Both the position numbers and the translations under genes were made by a program. 64,000 nt of DNA from Calycina herbarum (taxonomy: Eukaryota > Ascomycota > Leotiomycetes > Helotiales > Pezizellaceae): contig LLEY01000123.1 of assembly GCA_001414485.1 (NCBI GenBank), positions 1 through 64,000 on the forward strand, given 5' to 3'. Within the stretch, counting starts at the first letter, position 1, and each line of letters opens with the position of its first letter. The notes beneath the pieces were generated by a model, which searched no databases, had not been told where the DNA came from, and saw only the letters and a program-made list of their open reading frames with translations. This document shows, piece after piece, positions 10,076 through 21,691 of the stretch.

Positions 10076-13000
10076 ATGATACGCTCATCGACTATGCGGC
10101 CGATGGCATTCCACTGTCGAGCTGCTCTTCGCTCAGCTGCGGGGTCGAAAAGTTCGAGTCTTGGGTCGCTTGGTATGTTTAATCTAAGTCGGGCAGCTGT
10201 TTCAGCAAACATTGTGCGAAATGGTTTAGAATAATTAACCCTATTTTTCGAGAAGGTGTAGGAGAATGAGAAACTGGATTTCTTCAATGTCCTGAACCTT
10301 CTCAAACAATAGTTCTAATTGTCCGAGAATATCTCGCACAATAAGATGGAGGGTGCCGAAGAGCAATGGCCAAACTCCTTGCAAGAATCTGTAGCTTCTC
10401 GATACAAATAATAACTAATAATGAGTTGCAACAGCACGGAACGTACGTCTCCTATACCAACCCTCCAAGAACAGGGCAGATCATCGAAAGGCGATTCGTC
10501 CTCAAGTTACTGCCCTCGTCCCCTACAGAAACGCTTCTGTCGAAACAGACACCCCCTCTGAAGTCGTCGTTCCTCCCGTTCATTCTACCCCATATTCAGA
10601 AATTACAATTGGAGTCGTCCGCGAGACCTACCCCAACGAACGACGGGTAGCAATAACCCCACAAAATGCAATCCTCCTTCTCAAGAAAGGATTCAAACAG
10701 ATACTCGTGGAGCGTGGAGCTGGAGCCGAGGCACAATTCACAGATGAGGCATATGAAAAGGCTGGCGTGACTCTGACTGACAGCAAGACTGTCTGGGGGG
10801 ACAGTAACATTGTCCTCAAAGTCCGGGCCCCAAGTATGGATGGGGAATTGAGTGAGATGGACATGTTGAAAGACGGTTCAACTTTGATTTCTTTCATATA
10901 TCCTACACAAAATAAGAATGTGGTGGAGAAATTGGCGAATCGTGGGACGACTTCTTTTGCGATGGATATGATACCTAGAATTTCTAGAGCACAGGTTTTT
11001 GACGCATTGAGGTTTGTATCCTTCGATGGGGTAAATTGGACAAAGATTAACACACGTGTAGTTCTATGGCGAATATTGCTGGGTATAAAGCTGTTTTAGA
11101 AGCTTCGAATCATTTTGGTAGATTCTTGACTGGTCAGGTCACTGCTGCAGGGTAAGTCAAGGGACATTGTTGTGTTACTGTTACATGCATCTGCTGACAC
11201 GCACACAGGAAGGTAATCCGATTCTGCTGTACCTCCTATCGATCCGTGTACTAACTATAGTTAGATTCCCCCATGTAAGGTCCTTATTATCGGGGCTGGT
11301 GTTGCAGGTTTAAGTGCCATCGCTACTGCACGTCGCATGGGAGCTGTGGTACGAGGGTTTGATACTCGACCTGCGGCACGTGAGCAAGTCCAATCTCTCG
11401 GGGCTGAATTCATAGAAGTCGAGATTGAAGAGGATGGCTCCGGAGCTGGTGGATATGCAAAGGAGATGTCTAAGGAATTCATCGAGGCCGAAATGAAATT
11501 ATTTCTTGAACAATGTCGAGAAGTTGATATCGTTATCACTACAGCTTTGATCCCGGGAAGACCCGCTCCCAAGTTGATTACAGAAGAGGTAAGCATTGCA
11601 GCATGCATATGCAAACGCGGCCAATGAGACATACTTTCAGCTCTATGGCTCCCCGTCTATCAACCAAACGCTGACCGTAATTCTAGATGCTGAGCGCCAT
11701 GAAACCCGGTTCCGTGATAGTCGATTTGGCTGCAGAGGCAGGGGGGAATTGTGTGGCTACCCAGCCAGGAAAGCTTGTTGAGCATAAGGGTGTTACGGTG
11801 ATTGGTGAGTTTCCAAATGTCTTGCAGTAGTTGCATGTCTCTTACCTACTTTTTCTAGGATATACCGACTTGCCATCCCGACTACCGACGCAATCATCAA
11901 CCCTGTATTCGAATAATATCACTAAATTTCTTCTTTCTATGAACCCGGAAGAAAAGAAGTTTGGAGTTGATTTGAAGGACGAGGTGGTCCGAGGATCTAT
12001 CGTTACTTACAATGGGGATATCGTTCCAACAGCGCCACGACCTGCACCTCCACCTGCACCGGTGAAAAAGCAATTACCTACCGAAGAAGCGGCTACTACT
12101 CTGGCAATTACACCATGGCAGAAAACATCTCGAGAAGTAGCAACGGTTACTGGAGGGATGGGACTTGCTCTCGCTCTCGGAAAAGCAACCGGGCCCATTT
12201 TCATGGGAAATGTCTTTACATTTGCGCTTGCTGGGCTTATTGGCTATCGCACAGTCTGGGGTGTTACTCCTGCTCTTCATTCTCCACTTATGAGTGTAAC
12301 CAATGCCATCTCTGGTAAGAAGAATCAACCTTCTCGATAAACAAGGCTAACAGTATATTAGGAATGGTCGGAGTTGGTGGGTTCTTTATCATGGGCGGCG
12401 GAGTCTTGCCTCATACAATACCCCAAGCACTCGGTTCCCTCTCGGTGTTGTTGGCATTTGTTAATGTCTCTGGTGGATTCGTGATTACCAAACGAATGCT
12501 AGACATGTTTAAGCGACCTACCGATCCTCCAGAATACCCATGGCTTTACGCAATTCCGGGCGCCGTGTTCACAGGAGGATATCTAGTTGCTGCAAGCACC
12601 GGCATGGCTGGTCTTGTCCAGGCTGGATATCTGACTAGTAGTCTTTTATGTATCGGATCGCTCTCCGGATTAGCTTCTCAAGCAACTGCTCGTCAAGGGA
12701 ATATTCTCGGTGTACTTGGTGTCAGTTCTGGTATTTTGGCATCACTTGCTGCGGTTGGCTTCCCTCCAGAGGTCTTGATGCAATTCGCTGGAGTTGCTGG
12801 AGTTGGTAGTATCCTCGGTATGCTACCTCAAACTCGTTCTTTTGGAATTTGCTAATTGTTATAGGGTTGTTGATTGGTCGTAGAACTACGGCTACAGATC
12901 TTCCACAAACCGTTGCTGCCTTGCATTCAGTCGTAGGTCTGGCTGCAGTTTTGACGAGTTTCGGTAGTGTAATGGCACACATCGGCGATATATCCACTCT

Positions 13001-14217
13001 ACATCTAGTCGCTGGATACTTGGGAGTTCTCATCGGTTGGTGACCCCAATCTCCTCGATTGTATTTATAACTAACAAAAAATAGGTGGTGTAACTTTCAC
13101 CGGATCCGTTGTAGCATTCCTCAAACTTGCAGGTCGCATGTCATCGAAGCCTATCCGACTTCCAGGTCCACGACATGCCCTTAATGGCTCTCTACTTGGA
13201 CTCAATATCGCTACGATGGGTACCTTCCTTACAATGGCTCCAGGTGCTCCGGTTATTGCCGCTTGCTGTTTGGCTGGCAATGCAGTCCTTAGTTTCTTGA
13301 AGGGATACACAACGACTGCAGCAATTGGCGGAGCTGATATGCCAGTTGTTATTACCGTATTAAATGCGTATTCTGGGTTCGCACTGGTTGCCGAAGGATT
13401 CATGCTCGACAATCCATTGCTCACGACTATTGGGTCACTTATCGGAGTCTCTGGTTCTATTCTTTCGTACATTATGTGTACGGCAATGAACCGAAGTCTT
13501 ACGAATGTCCTCTTTGGTGGAATTGCTCCGGTGGCAAACGATGACTATAAAATCGAAGGAGCCATTACGAAGACCAATGTTGAGGAAGTAGCGGATGCTC
13601 TGGCCACCGCTGAGAGTGTGATTATCGTCGTTGGTTACGGAATGGCTGTAGCGAAAGCTCAATATGCCATATCAGATATCACCCGAATGCTAAAGCACAA
13701 AGGTGTAAACGTGCGCTTCGCAATCCACCCCGTCGCAGGAAGAATGCCCGGCCAATGTAACGTCTTGCTTGCAGAAGCTAGCGTTCCATATGATAGTAAG
13801 TCTCCCTCGCCCCTCTCCCCACCCCTCTTCCCACTCTTACTAACCGTAAAACAGTTGTCCTAGAAATGGACGAGATAAACGACGATTTCAACGAAACGGA
13901 CCTCACGCTCGTCATCGGCGCTAACGATACCGTCAATCCTATCGCTCTCGAGCCGGGAAGCAGTATTGCGGGGATGCCGGTGTTGCATGCGTGGAAGAGT
14001 AAGGGGGTTGTGGTTATGAAGAGGGGAATGGCTAGTGGGTATGCGGATGTGCCGAATCCGATGTTTTTCATGCCGGGGACGAAGATGCTATTTGGGGATG
14101 CTAAGGATAGTTGTGATGGTATGTTTGCTCCTGGGGTGTAAGGGGATCAATTTGCTAACGGGTTGGATAGCTATCAAGGCTGCGCTGGAGGCGAGGAATA
14201 AGATGTATGATGTTTAG
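10076..14217 (+). CDS. nnt: Proton-translocating NAD(P) transhydrogenase, mitochondrial
   Basis: Twelve exons code for 1104 residues: 10076-10172, 10435-11011, 11062-11151, 11209-11212, 11265-11588, 11687-11804, 11859-12314, 12362-12817, 12865-13035, 13085-13795, 13855-14118 and 14171-14217. The enzyme sits in the inner mitochondrial membrane and uses the proton gradient to reduce NADP+ with NADH. Residues 1-40 are a basic, Ser-rich presequence ([20 protein letters not shown]). Domain I (NAD binding) starts near 88 ([20 protein letters not shown]) and carries the Rossmann GAGVAG near 266-271 and [13 protein letters not shown]. Domain II follows with many membrane helices (about 440-900). Domain III (NADP binding) has [20 protein letters not shown] and GANDTVNP near the C-terminus. 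The single-chain order matches animal and fungal fused enzymes. All junctions preserve frame; the first intron (262 bp) is the longest. Exon 4 is only 4 nt. Budding yeast lacks this enzyme. Confidence 0.95.
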
Positions 14218-14781
14218 GTCTGCATTAGTGTCGCGGTTTGGTGTGTCCCCCTTTCTATGATGACTTTTACGGGTTTTGCTGATTCATGGAATAGTGGGGA
14301 AAGCTAGGCGGAGAGGGGCGAGTTTTTATGTTTACTGAGAGGCTTTCTTCGCTTAGCATTTTTTTCGGTTTTCGGTTTCTTTTTTTTTGCATTGCATCGC
14401 ATTGCCCTGCATCGCATCGTTATCTATCTCCTTTTCGTCCATTACTTTGCGTTGTGAATATGCATTGGTGGATTATGTTTATGTTGAGTAACGAAGGGAA
14501 TTCGAGAGGGTCGCTGGGTTTTGGTTAGGGATTTGGGCTGGGATAGGAATTTGGGTTGGGTGGTTGGATGGATGGGTAGGGTAAAGTAAAATATTATGGT
14601 TGTTCTTGGGGAGGTTTCGAGATTATTACTCGGGTGAGAGTGATTTATGAGAGTGTTTATCGTGAATTTGAATCTTGTGTGTCTTTTCTTGCCTGATCAG
14701 GCAGTGGTGTAGACAGACACCTCTGTCCTAAAAAAAGAATGAGGGTGGGTTTGTTTTGATAGGGAGTGCCGCTATATGGCC
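14218..14781. other. 3' flank of the transhydrogenase gene
   Basis: G/T-rich non-coding sequence, presumably 3' UTR and terminator. It contains a dyad around CCTGATCAGGCAG near 14692. No gene was found. Confidence 0.4.
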
Positions 14782-15060
14782 TTGGTGCAATGGGTAGGTT
14801 GCCTACCAACAGCCACATTGTTTTTTGTTGCAATCGGTAGGTGACCTACTAATAGTCGAGGTTCCTGGTTTTTCTTTTCCATTGCCAATATCAATACGAC
14901 CATGTGGAGATAACAGGCGCGAGAGATGTTTTACACGGTTCTAGTTAGAGACGAGATGGAGGGGTGAATTATTTGGTGGATGGAGAGTATGGTGTGTAAG
15001 TTTTGGACGGCCCCCACATTGATTTTGTTGCTATTTGTGGGTGACCTACTGATAGCAGAG
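14782..15060. repeat. Three diverged copies of a short palindromic repeat
   Basis: The motif GGTAGGTTGCCTACC (or GGTAGGTGACCTACT) recurs in similar surroundings at 14782-14816, 14825-14860 and 15025-15060, each time preceded by TTGCAAT/TTGCTAT and followed by AACAG/AATAG/GATAG. Copies 2 and 3 share a longer unit starting CCACATTG (14813 and 15013) and lie exactly 200 bp apart. The unit does not code for protein. It is probably the debris of a small transposable element. Confidence 0.6.
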
Positions 15061-15121
15061 TTTCTTAATGAGGTATTTACTTGGAGTAGCTAATGATCTA
15101 AATGGATACCGACTGAGCTGC

Positions 15122-15321
15122 CATGTTTGGGGGCCAAAAATGATGCGAGTAAGCTGGAAAAAGTGTCGAGTGAGCCATGAGTAAGCCATGGGTAAGCCAA
15201 ACAATGGTTGAGTAAGCTTTAATTAATCAAGTAAACCATCACATTTGTGGGCCAAAAAGATGTTGCGAGTAAGCTGAATAAATGTCAAGTAAGCCAGCAT
15301 CACATTTGGGGGCCCAAAAAG
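15122..15321. repeat. Cluster of 11-bp GAGTAAGCY repeats and a larger direct repeat
   Basis: An 11-bp unit of the form NNGAGTAAGCY occurs about eight times: GCGAGTAAGCT at 15145, three head-to-tail copies from 15166 to 15198, one at 15208, a changed one at 15227, and two at 15265 and 15285. Around these is a longer direct repeat beginning TTTGGGGGCCAAAAA (near 15125), TTTGTGGGCCAAAAA (near 15244) and TTTGGGGGCCCAAAAA (near 15304). The same 11-bp unit forms a perfect four-copy array 46 kb away at 60961-61004. Origin is unknown, possibly the ends of a transposable element. Confidence 0.6.
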
Positions 15322-16064
15322 AGAAATCTCTGATTCGCCAGTTTCCAAAGGCACGGGCGGTGACAGGTGGCAGAAAATCCTAGTTAGCAAAATTATCAAC
15401 ACCATCACCATCCATACCATCCATAGTTTAAAAAACCAAGAAAGGCTAAACCAAGCGAGATGTACTCAAGAATTCCTCCAAGAATACTTAACTTAGGCAT
15501 CCCCCACAGATCTCAGAGGGGTACCAAGTCTCAAGTAGGACAAGTGAGCCGGAATTAACCAGATCGGTCTCGAAGGACTTATTAGTTGATTCAGGAGGGG
15601 CTTGTAGAGCTGGGGTTTTGGATCTCTTGGGCTTTCAACACTAACTTTTATAGTTGCGATTGTGGTCTTCCGTTTTTAAAGGTGGCTCGGGTACGGTACT
15701 TCGGAGAGGGCATTGAATACTCGGGGACGTGGTCATCCCGCACTTGGAGCCGAAAAATAACACCCGATGAAAAGTTGATTAAATACTTCTCGTAATATAG
15801 CAAACAGGCCTTAGTTCAAATACTTGAAAAGCGGTAGATAGAATCTGAAACTAACGGAGGATATATTGACAAGAGCCCTGCATAATATAAGAAACATCAT
15901 ATAAATGTATTGATGCGTCCCCGGAAAACCTCCACAAAGTCCCGTCAAAATCCAATCCAGACCCCGCTGTATAACAGAACCCAACCCAAGTTCTTCCCCA
16001 CTTTCCATAAACTCCAATGAAAGAATCCCATCCATCCGATAACACCTCGCTTTCCATAAACTCA
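15322..16064. other. Intergenic, no gene seen
   Basis: Only short frames without resemblance to known proteins. It lies downstream of both the repeat cluster and the small secreted-protein gene on the minus strand. Confidence 0.4.
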
Positions 16065-16434
16065 TCAAACCAAAAGAACCGTGTTTTTGGAGGCCTTCGC
16101 TGGTGCCGTCGTGTTCACAACAGCTGTCTCATTCACAGAAAAGGCTTCGGCCTTCCCGGCTCCTGGTCCAGGTGCGGCGCCCATATTTGCACAGGCTGGA
16201 TCCTTCTTCTTACCATTCCCAGAAAGATCGTCGCAATTTCCGTTTCCGTCACATTCGCCACGATTGCCATTGCATAGTTCGCCGGCGGAAAGACCTGCGC
16301 GTGGGAGAAGACTTGATTCTGGAGCGATTTTGTTAGTTGGGAACGATTCCGAAATAATAAATGCGGGAAATTATACCAGCAACGACTCCCAAAGCGAACA
16401 CAGCGACAAGAAGTGTGATTGGTTGAAACTTCAT
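16065..16434 (-). CDS. Small secreted cysteine-containing protein
   Basis: Two exons on the minus strand (16377-16434 and 16065-16294) give 95 residues. Exon 1 is a signal peptide (MKFQPITLLVAVFALGVVAG). Exon 2 gives a mature peptide starting LSAGELCNGNRGECDGNGNC, with four cysteines within about 35 residues (C-x6-C-x5-C and one further on), then a Gly/Pro/Ala-rich tail. The intron (82 bp) begins GTATAA. Its acceptor is either GCGCAG (used here, giving the Cys-rich frame) or an AAG 17 bp earlier, which gives a different frame with no cysteine pattern. A CTAAC branch site is present. The size, signal peptide and cysteines fit an effector-like or antimicrobial peptide, but no family is recognised. 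A 120-codon plus-strand frame across the same place is antisense. Confidence 0.6.
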
Positions 16435-18367
16435 CTTGACTGACTTTGAATATCCCACAAAAAAATATCGATGGATTGTATCTTAGATAAAAAAATCGGA
16501 ACCAAAAATTGCCTCAAGCACAGCCGAGTCCAAGAAATAATATTCGTACCCGACGAGTGAATGTATAAGTTAAAGCTTGAGGGAGAAAGCAAGGATGATA
16601 TAAAAAAGCACAAATAAAAGAATGACTGATGGCCCCAAAGAATATCCTTAGAGAAATATCTCGTCAGATATATACAATTTGCCTAGTCAAAGAAAGAATT
16701 GCACCCAAGCCTCTCCCAAGAGAATTTTGGACAGAGAGCACTTCGGTCTGTAATATAAAAGAAACTCCCAAGTCCGATCCAGCGAAACCATCTGATGCAC
16801 TAGCCTCCGTTTCATCCTCCATTCAGACGACAATTCCTCGCACCACTCACACGCCATTCCGCAAGCTCCTGTCTCTAACGCCAAAAAAAGCAATCCACTT
16901 TCCTCGCATCAAGTGGGTATTTTTGGGTCTCGAAATGTTCCGCATAAGAGTTACGCAGGGGACACCCTTGTCTCACACGAGGCGAGCACAGGGATCTTTG
17001 TTTCGGCGATGAAGGACGCATAAGATTCGGACTTCTAGAAACTGGGGATGAGCGAGTTAGATTCAGTGATAGAGTTCTTGTAGTGGAGTGATTGCCAGGC
17101 TGTGGGCGTGGCATCAGATGGAGGGGAAGGTGGTTGGGAAATCTTGATCGGACGCATACTGGACAACGCGAACGCGAGATCCTGAATCGTGAAACCGCAA
17201 CCAACAGGATTTTGGTCGGCTTTTGAGGGACATGGAGGAAGGCGGCAAGATAACGAGGAAATAAGGTTGATCAGGGAGATGATTTGTAGACAGGTTGTAT
17301 GAAGGGGAAGTGGAAGTCAGGAAATCGGAACCGGAGTGCGACAGTCCTTTCGCTAAAGAAAAGGGGTCTTCGCCCGTCTTGTCTACCGGTAGACTTCTGT
17401 TCTTCCAATCGCCAGACGAGTTTGAAATGTTCGCCTCAAGACAGAATGTTTCTTACAACGAAGTGGCAAGCTTATAAATAGGGAGTTACCAGTTCAGCGG
17501 TGCGCTCTAGACTTATCACTTGTCAGGACCCATTTTTTAAAGTTGATATCAAGAACTTGGATCTTTGACATTGCGGCTTGGAAACCTCGGACATGCACCC
17601 TGGAGGTTAATCAATCTCCACTCCATACAGTACCAATACACGAAAATCAGCAAGCCTCCACAACTAGGACAAGCGATGAACAGCAAGGAAACCCAAAGAA
17701 AACCACCATATGCTGTCTAAATCAGACATGTGTAGATTTCGAACAAAAGGTGGTGGCTAATGTCCATTTTAGAAGGCTTAGCATTTTGGTTGCTGGTCAC
17801 ATCACAGTACGTGCACATCCTTATTCAGAGCCCTGGTTCCTGAGAATTTGTGGCTCCCTTTGCTCCCTTTGCTACTTCGGAGGTAAAAACATTTCTAAAA
17901 GCAAGCCATCACAATCCATTTCTCAAAAGTATGAAATTACAGAGTTCGTTCATCCAATACACGCACAAGATGACAAGAAAACTAATAAGGGGGGAAAAGG
18001 AAGAAGAGAAACCACTAAGACGTTTCAGGATTCCGCGAAGCAGGATTCATTTTCCCTTCGCTTAGCGATGGAGCGCAAAACGAAACAAAAACCGCGTGCC
18101 TTGCGAATCCCACGCGAATCGTATAGAATTAGTCAGCGAAGCTTAGTTTTAATTGGAACTGGCGTATTTCCTCTTCCATGTTGCTTCTTTCCACTCGTCG
18201 CTCTGGGTTATGGATGGTCTGATATCATGCTTTTATCTTGCTAGATTTGTACGCTATTCGTATGCAGGGTGCAAAAGTTGTAGACTTCGCTGACTTATTG
18301 ACTATGTATCTATATGTTTCATGAAGCACCAAGTCCTCAGCTTCATAAGTGTATGAATAAGGAATAT
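16435..18367. other. Intergenic, no convincing gene
   Basis: About 1.9 kb. A 233-codon plus-strand frame (17543-18244) starts at TTG and has no domain, signal or splice logic. Frames at 16629-17012 (plus) and 16875-17204 (minus) overlap one another and are equally featureless. A real but unrecognised gene cannot be excluded. Confidence 0.35.
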
Positions 18368-19802
18368 TCACATGACATATTCGCTCTTGATGAACAACTC
18401 TTCAATGGTGTCTCCCCATCTCTCCTTACCAACCCCCCGCAAAGTTTGTAATGTTTCTTCCTCTGGTCTCCAGTTTGTATCAAACAGATAAAATCTCAGT
18501 CTTCGGGACTTATGCTCTTTGCTTGGTGCAGAGTACATGATCACGAAATCCCACCTCTCACTAGTATCGTGATGGGGGGGCGCTGGTCCGACTGTCAAAT
18601 CTGCGGATTTTAAAGATGGCATCAAACACAAGCCTTTTGCAAAAGCAAGCAATAGTGGATTGAGTCGCGAACTAGGCACAGAACGAAAGGCTTCGTTTGG
18701 ATTTGTCGCGAGAGATTGGATATCTGGGGTTCCCTCTTGAATCTTCCGAGTCCTCCGAGTCCCACTCGTCGTCGTCAGGGCCTTCAGGTTGTGTCTGTAC
18801 CCTGTGCACGACTTCTGGATCTTCACCAGAAACATCGATGAAGTACCAGTGACCCGATGGTGAAACCAGATCAAGCTTAATTTCCAATTTCTCTAGTCTT
18901 GGCCAAATCGGGTTAGACTCGGTCAAAATCTGGTCATTGTGTGGCCAAAAGAGGGCTGAGTCAAAGGTCCCCTTAAGCTTCAAAGTTGTGAGGCTGGTGC
19001 TGTGACTGAAGGCCTTGAACATTGCTGCACCGACAGGGTCGTATTCATGGTTTCCTACCAGATTTTCTGGTTTTGAATTTTGGTTTGAAGGCGCCTCGTA
19101 CTCAAAGTCTAAATTCGCTTCCTTAAGGGATGGGAAGACACATTTCGAGGGGGCGGACGCGAATCTTGCACGACCAGAAGCGGGAGGATCTTCCAAAGTA
19201 TTCGTATCGCATATAAACCAATCGAAGCTCTCAAGACTAGGTAGTTTTAAGCTTATGTCCACAAGATTTGGGGAACCAAAATTCCGGCCTCCATAACACA
19301 TGTTTATTGAAGTGACATTTTTCAAGAAAGGTAGAGTGTCTACTCGGAGGAGTCGAATAAGCGACCACTTATATCTATTGTCCAACACATCACGCCTCTC
19401 AATTCTTCTAAAGGTTCTTTCTAACGTAGATTTGGAATAAGCTCCACCAAGGTCTGAGTGCGAGATTACTTTGTTGATATTGAGAGAGAGGTTCCTAGGC
19501 GAGGTGTCATTCTCCCACGGCTTCAGCAATCCGAAGAGCTTTTCAATCGCTTGAGTGAAACTTTCATTATTAACATCCTGATCGAATTTCGTTTCATATC
19601 TTCCACAGGCTTCTAGATCATACGAGGGTAGAATGATGTCGACGTCCAATTGCTTCAGAAATTGTCGACGAGATGATCATAATTGTCGGGGACGTCGTAA
19701 GATCGGTAGTCATCGGGGTATTTTTCACAGTGGCCATTGGGGTAGGGTACTATGCAGTCAGTCGGCTATTTGATTGATAATTTCTTGTGAAAGACGATTC
19801 AT
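18368..19802 (-). pseudogene. Broken F-box/LRR-like protein gene (copy A)
   Basis: Alignment by eye to the plus-strand paralogue at 22132 shows the whole layout. ATG 19802 starts MNRLSQEIINQIAD, matching MDRLSQEVINLIAD of the paralogue, the F-box-like N-terminus. A tandem TGACTGAC (near 19756-19763) then shifts the frame. A few dozen residues later about 45 codons of the F-box region are missing. The frame resumes at RRQFLKQLDVDIILPSY and runs for over 320 codons, sharing FWPHNDQIL, SPSGHWYF and a Glu/Asp-rich loop with the paralogue. Near 18690-18706 it shifts again by one base into FRSVPSSRLNPLLLAF and ends at 18368 (WGDTIEELFIKSEYVM). Two frameshifts and a deletion make this a pseudogene. 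The family is a fungal hypothetical F-box-like group; its function is unknown. Confidence 0.75.
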
Positions 19803-20199
19803 TTTTTTGGTTTAGAGAAAATGGTTGGGAAGTGGTGTAGAATGAGCGGGGCGATAGTAGGTGTCAACAGGGCAGCAGACTATATATACGTAAAAGTGAT
19901 TGACCTGCAGAACATATAGGGGTCCGGAAAATCACGTGGGAAGCGGGTAGAAAGAAAAATGTGTACTAGTTTGTTGCGTCACGAAGCTTGCATATAACCA
20001 GATTCAAGCTTTACTGCAGTAGTGAGAAACTCCCTCATTTACAAGGTAAGTTGGTCTGAATTCCAGTTCTAATTCCTTTTCGCGTGATCACATTCCAAAA
20101 GTAGTCTGCTCCTGAAAACGACAATAAAGCTTCTCACGGACGAAAATTAACTGATTACACAGAGAGAAGGTACCCCCGGCATGACTTTTATAACCTATC
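19803..20199. other. Intergenic, no gene seen
   Basis: About 400 bp between two minus-strand pseudogenes. It contains a TATA-like stretch (CTATATATACG near 19880) that may be the former promoter of the F-box copy A. Confidence 0.35.
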
Positions 20200-21691
20200 T
20201 CATCCATAAACCCCAATACAACAGTAGTATCCTAGCCAGAAAGAAGAATCGCATCCGTGTCCATTATCAAGGACCTTATTCCAAGCATATAATTGTGACG
20301 TAGTGATTGAGTCTCGTTCCGCAAAACGCTAAGGAACATATTAGCAATTTCGTGTTAAAATAAAATAGGGAATATAACTCACAGAGCTGAAGTCCCCATC
20401 GATGGTTTTGTCAAATTTGTTGCAGTTGGACACTGCGTTATTTGGTTGATTTGGTTCCGGAATGACAATCTGTGTGGGTCTTGGTTCTACTGTCGCAGAA
20501 ATACGAGTCGCCGTAACAGTTCCAGCAGTTCCCACACAATAAGCATAACCAAGCCAAAAATTTGTTCCACAGTCATCGGAGACTGCTGGGTTCTAAGCTA
20601 TGATTTGGGCATGTGTGATGAAGAACTGGTTTTCGACACTAGAACAGCCATCACCATCTGCAATAGTATACCACTTGATACAATTTGCCGGCTGACCAGA
20701 GTGCGTTGGCGCAGCTGGTCCCGTTAGAATAGTTGAAGTGGGAACATTCGTTCCGGAAGTTTGAGTTGTTATTGTTGGATCTATGTAAGTGGGGTCGCGG
20801 ATGCATTAAGCGTAACCTGTTTCTTACTTAGTTGATCTGGGGCCGTCTTATCATTTGTGACTTACCAATCCAGAGATTGCCACAATCTGATCCAACAATA
20901 GGATTGTATTTGAAGAATTGTGCGATTACCAGGCTGTACATGTCAAGTACATCCGCAGTATAAAATGGGTAAGCTGCAGTCCCTCTTTGACGAATCCCGA
21001 TTTCAATTAAAGCTACTCACCACGTTGAATAGTCATAGACATCCTCGTAGTCAGCGCAATTGGGCGATGATCCTTCCTGTTGTCATTAGTGAAATTCTTC
21101 AATTGTAAAGCATAAAAGCGCTTACCCGGAGTGGAAATGAAAAACCTGAATCGCATTCTGGAAGTGGGGCTTCGCCAGAAAAGAGTTTACCGTAATATTG
21201 TACTCCCGATTTGAACGAACAGGTCGATAAGGTTATAGTTCCAATATCAGGATTCCACAATCCGAAATCCTCCAAGTCGACTCTATGTAGTTTCGCCGCA
21301 AAGTCACATTAGTTGAAGTATATTGTTCCAGTAATATCTCTTTGAAATATTGCACCATCAAAAAGAGCGTTGCATTCGTCCCGGGTTCCAGGAGCCAGTG
21401 GCAAAGCCGTAGGAGTCGGAAGTTCCTGCTGTTGTTGGCGTAAGTACTAATGGCGTGAAAGATGCGGTATTAATTGGTATAGAGATATGATATCCAGGTC
21501 GACCGGAGTATGTATTGACTATATATTATTAGAAAGAAAGTTTCAAAAGAATAGAATGTCAAATATCAACTTACTATCACCCACAGCCTGAACATAATAA
21601 CTCTTCTCTACAAATAGACTGGTGCAGTTCTCGTTAATCGGGGGATTGAGAAAAACAAAATCATATAACGATATACGCGTAGAACAAGGTA
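20200..21691 (-). pseudogene. Multi-LysM secreted protein, inactivated by nonsense changes
   Basis: Minus-strand exons give successive LysM-like modules. An exon at 21575-21691 reads ISLYDFVFLNPPINENC. The next module has FAAKLHRVDLEDFGLWNP, the next MYSLVIAQFFKYNPIVGSDC, the next IKWYTIADGDGC followed by NPAVSDDCGTNFWLGYAYC, and the last FAERDSITTSQLYAWNKVL to a stop at 20200. Introns of about 50 bp with good splice signals separate them (for example 20329-20382). Three in-frame stops interrupt conserved positions: TAA at 21309-21311, TAA at 20806-20808 (usually Tyr in GYxYC) and TAG at 20593-20595 (usually Trp in WNPAV). One conserved Cys is Tyr, and the N-terminal signal peptide is not found. 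LysM proteins bind chitin and often shield hyphae from plant chitin sensing; this copy should be non-functional. It lies between two F-box-like paralogues. Confidence 0.8.

Noticed and set aside
10173..10479. Second exon of the transhydrogenase starting at 10480
   Set aside because: In frame, but the acceptor at 10434 has a CTAAT branch site about 20 bp upstream and gives a longer continuous exon.
16081..16443. 120-codon plus-strand frame with a hydrophobic start
   Set aside because: It is antisense to the better-supported small secreted protein, which has a signal peptide, an intron and a Cys pattern.
17543..18244. 233-codon plus-strand frame as a gene
   Set aside because: Starts at TTG, has no ATG in a useful place, no domains, and composition unlike neighbouring proteins.
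19647..19649. TTG at 19649 as the start of the F-box-like gene copy A
   Set aside because: Similarity to the paralogue extends upstream to ATG 19802, so the TTG only marks where the frame reopens.
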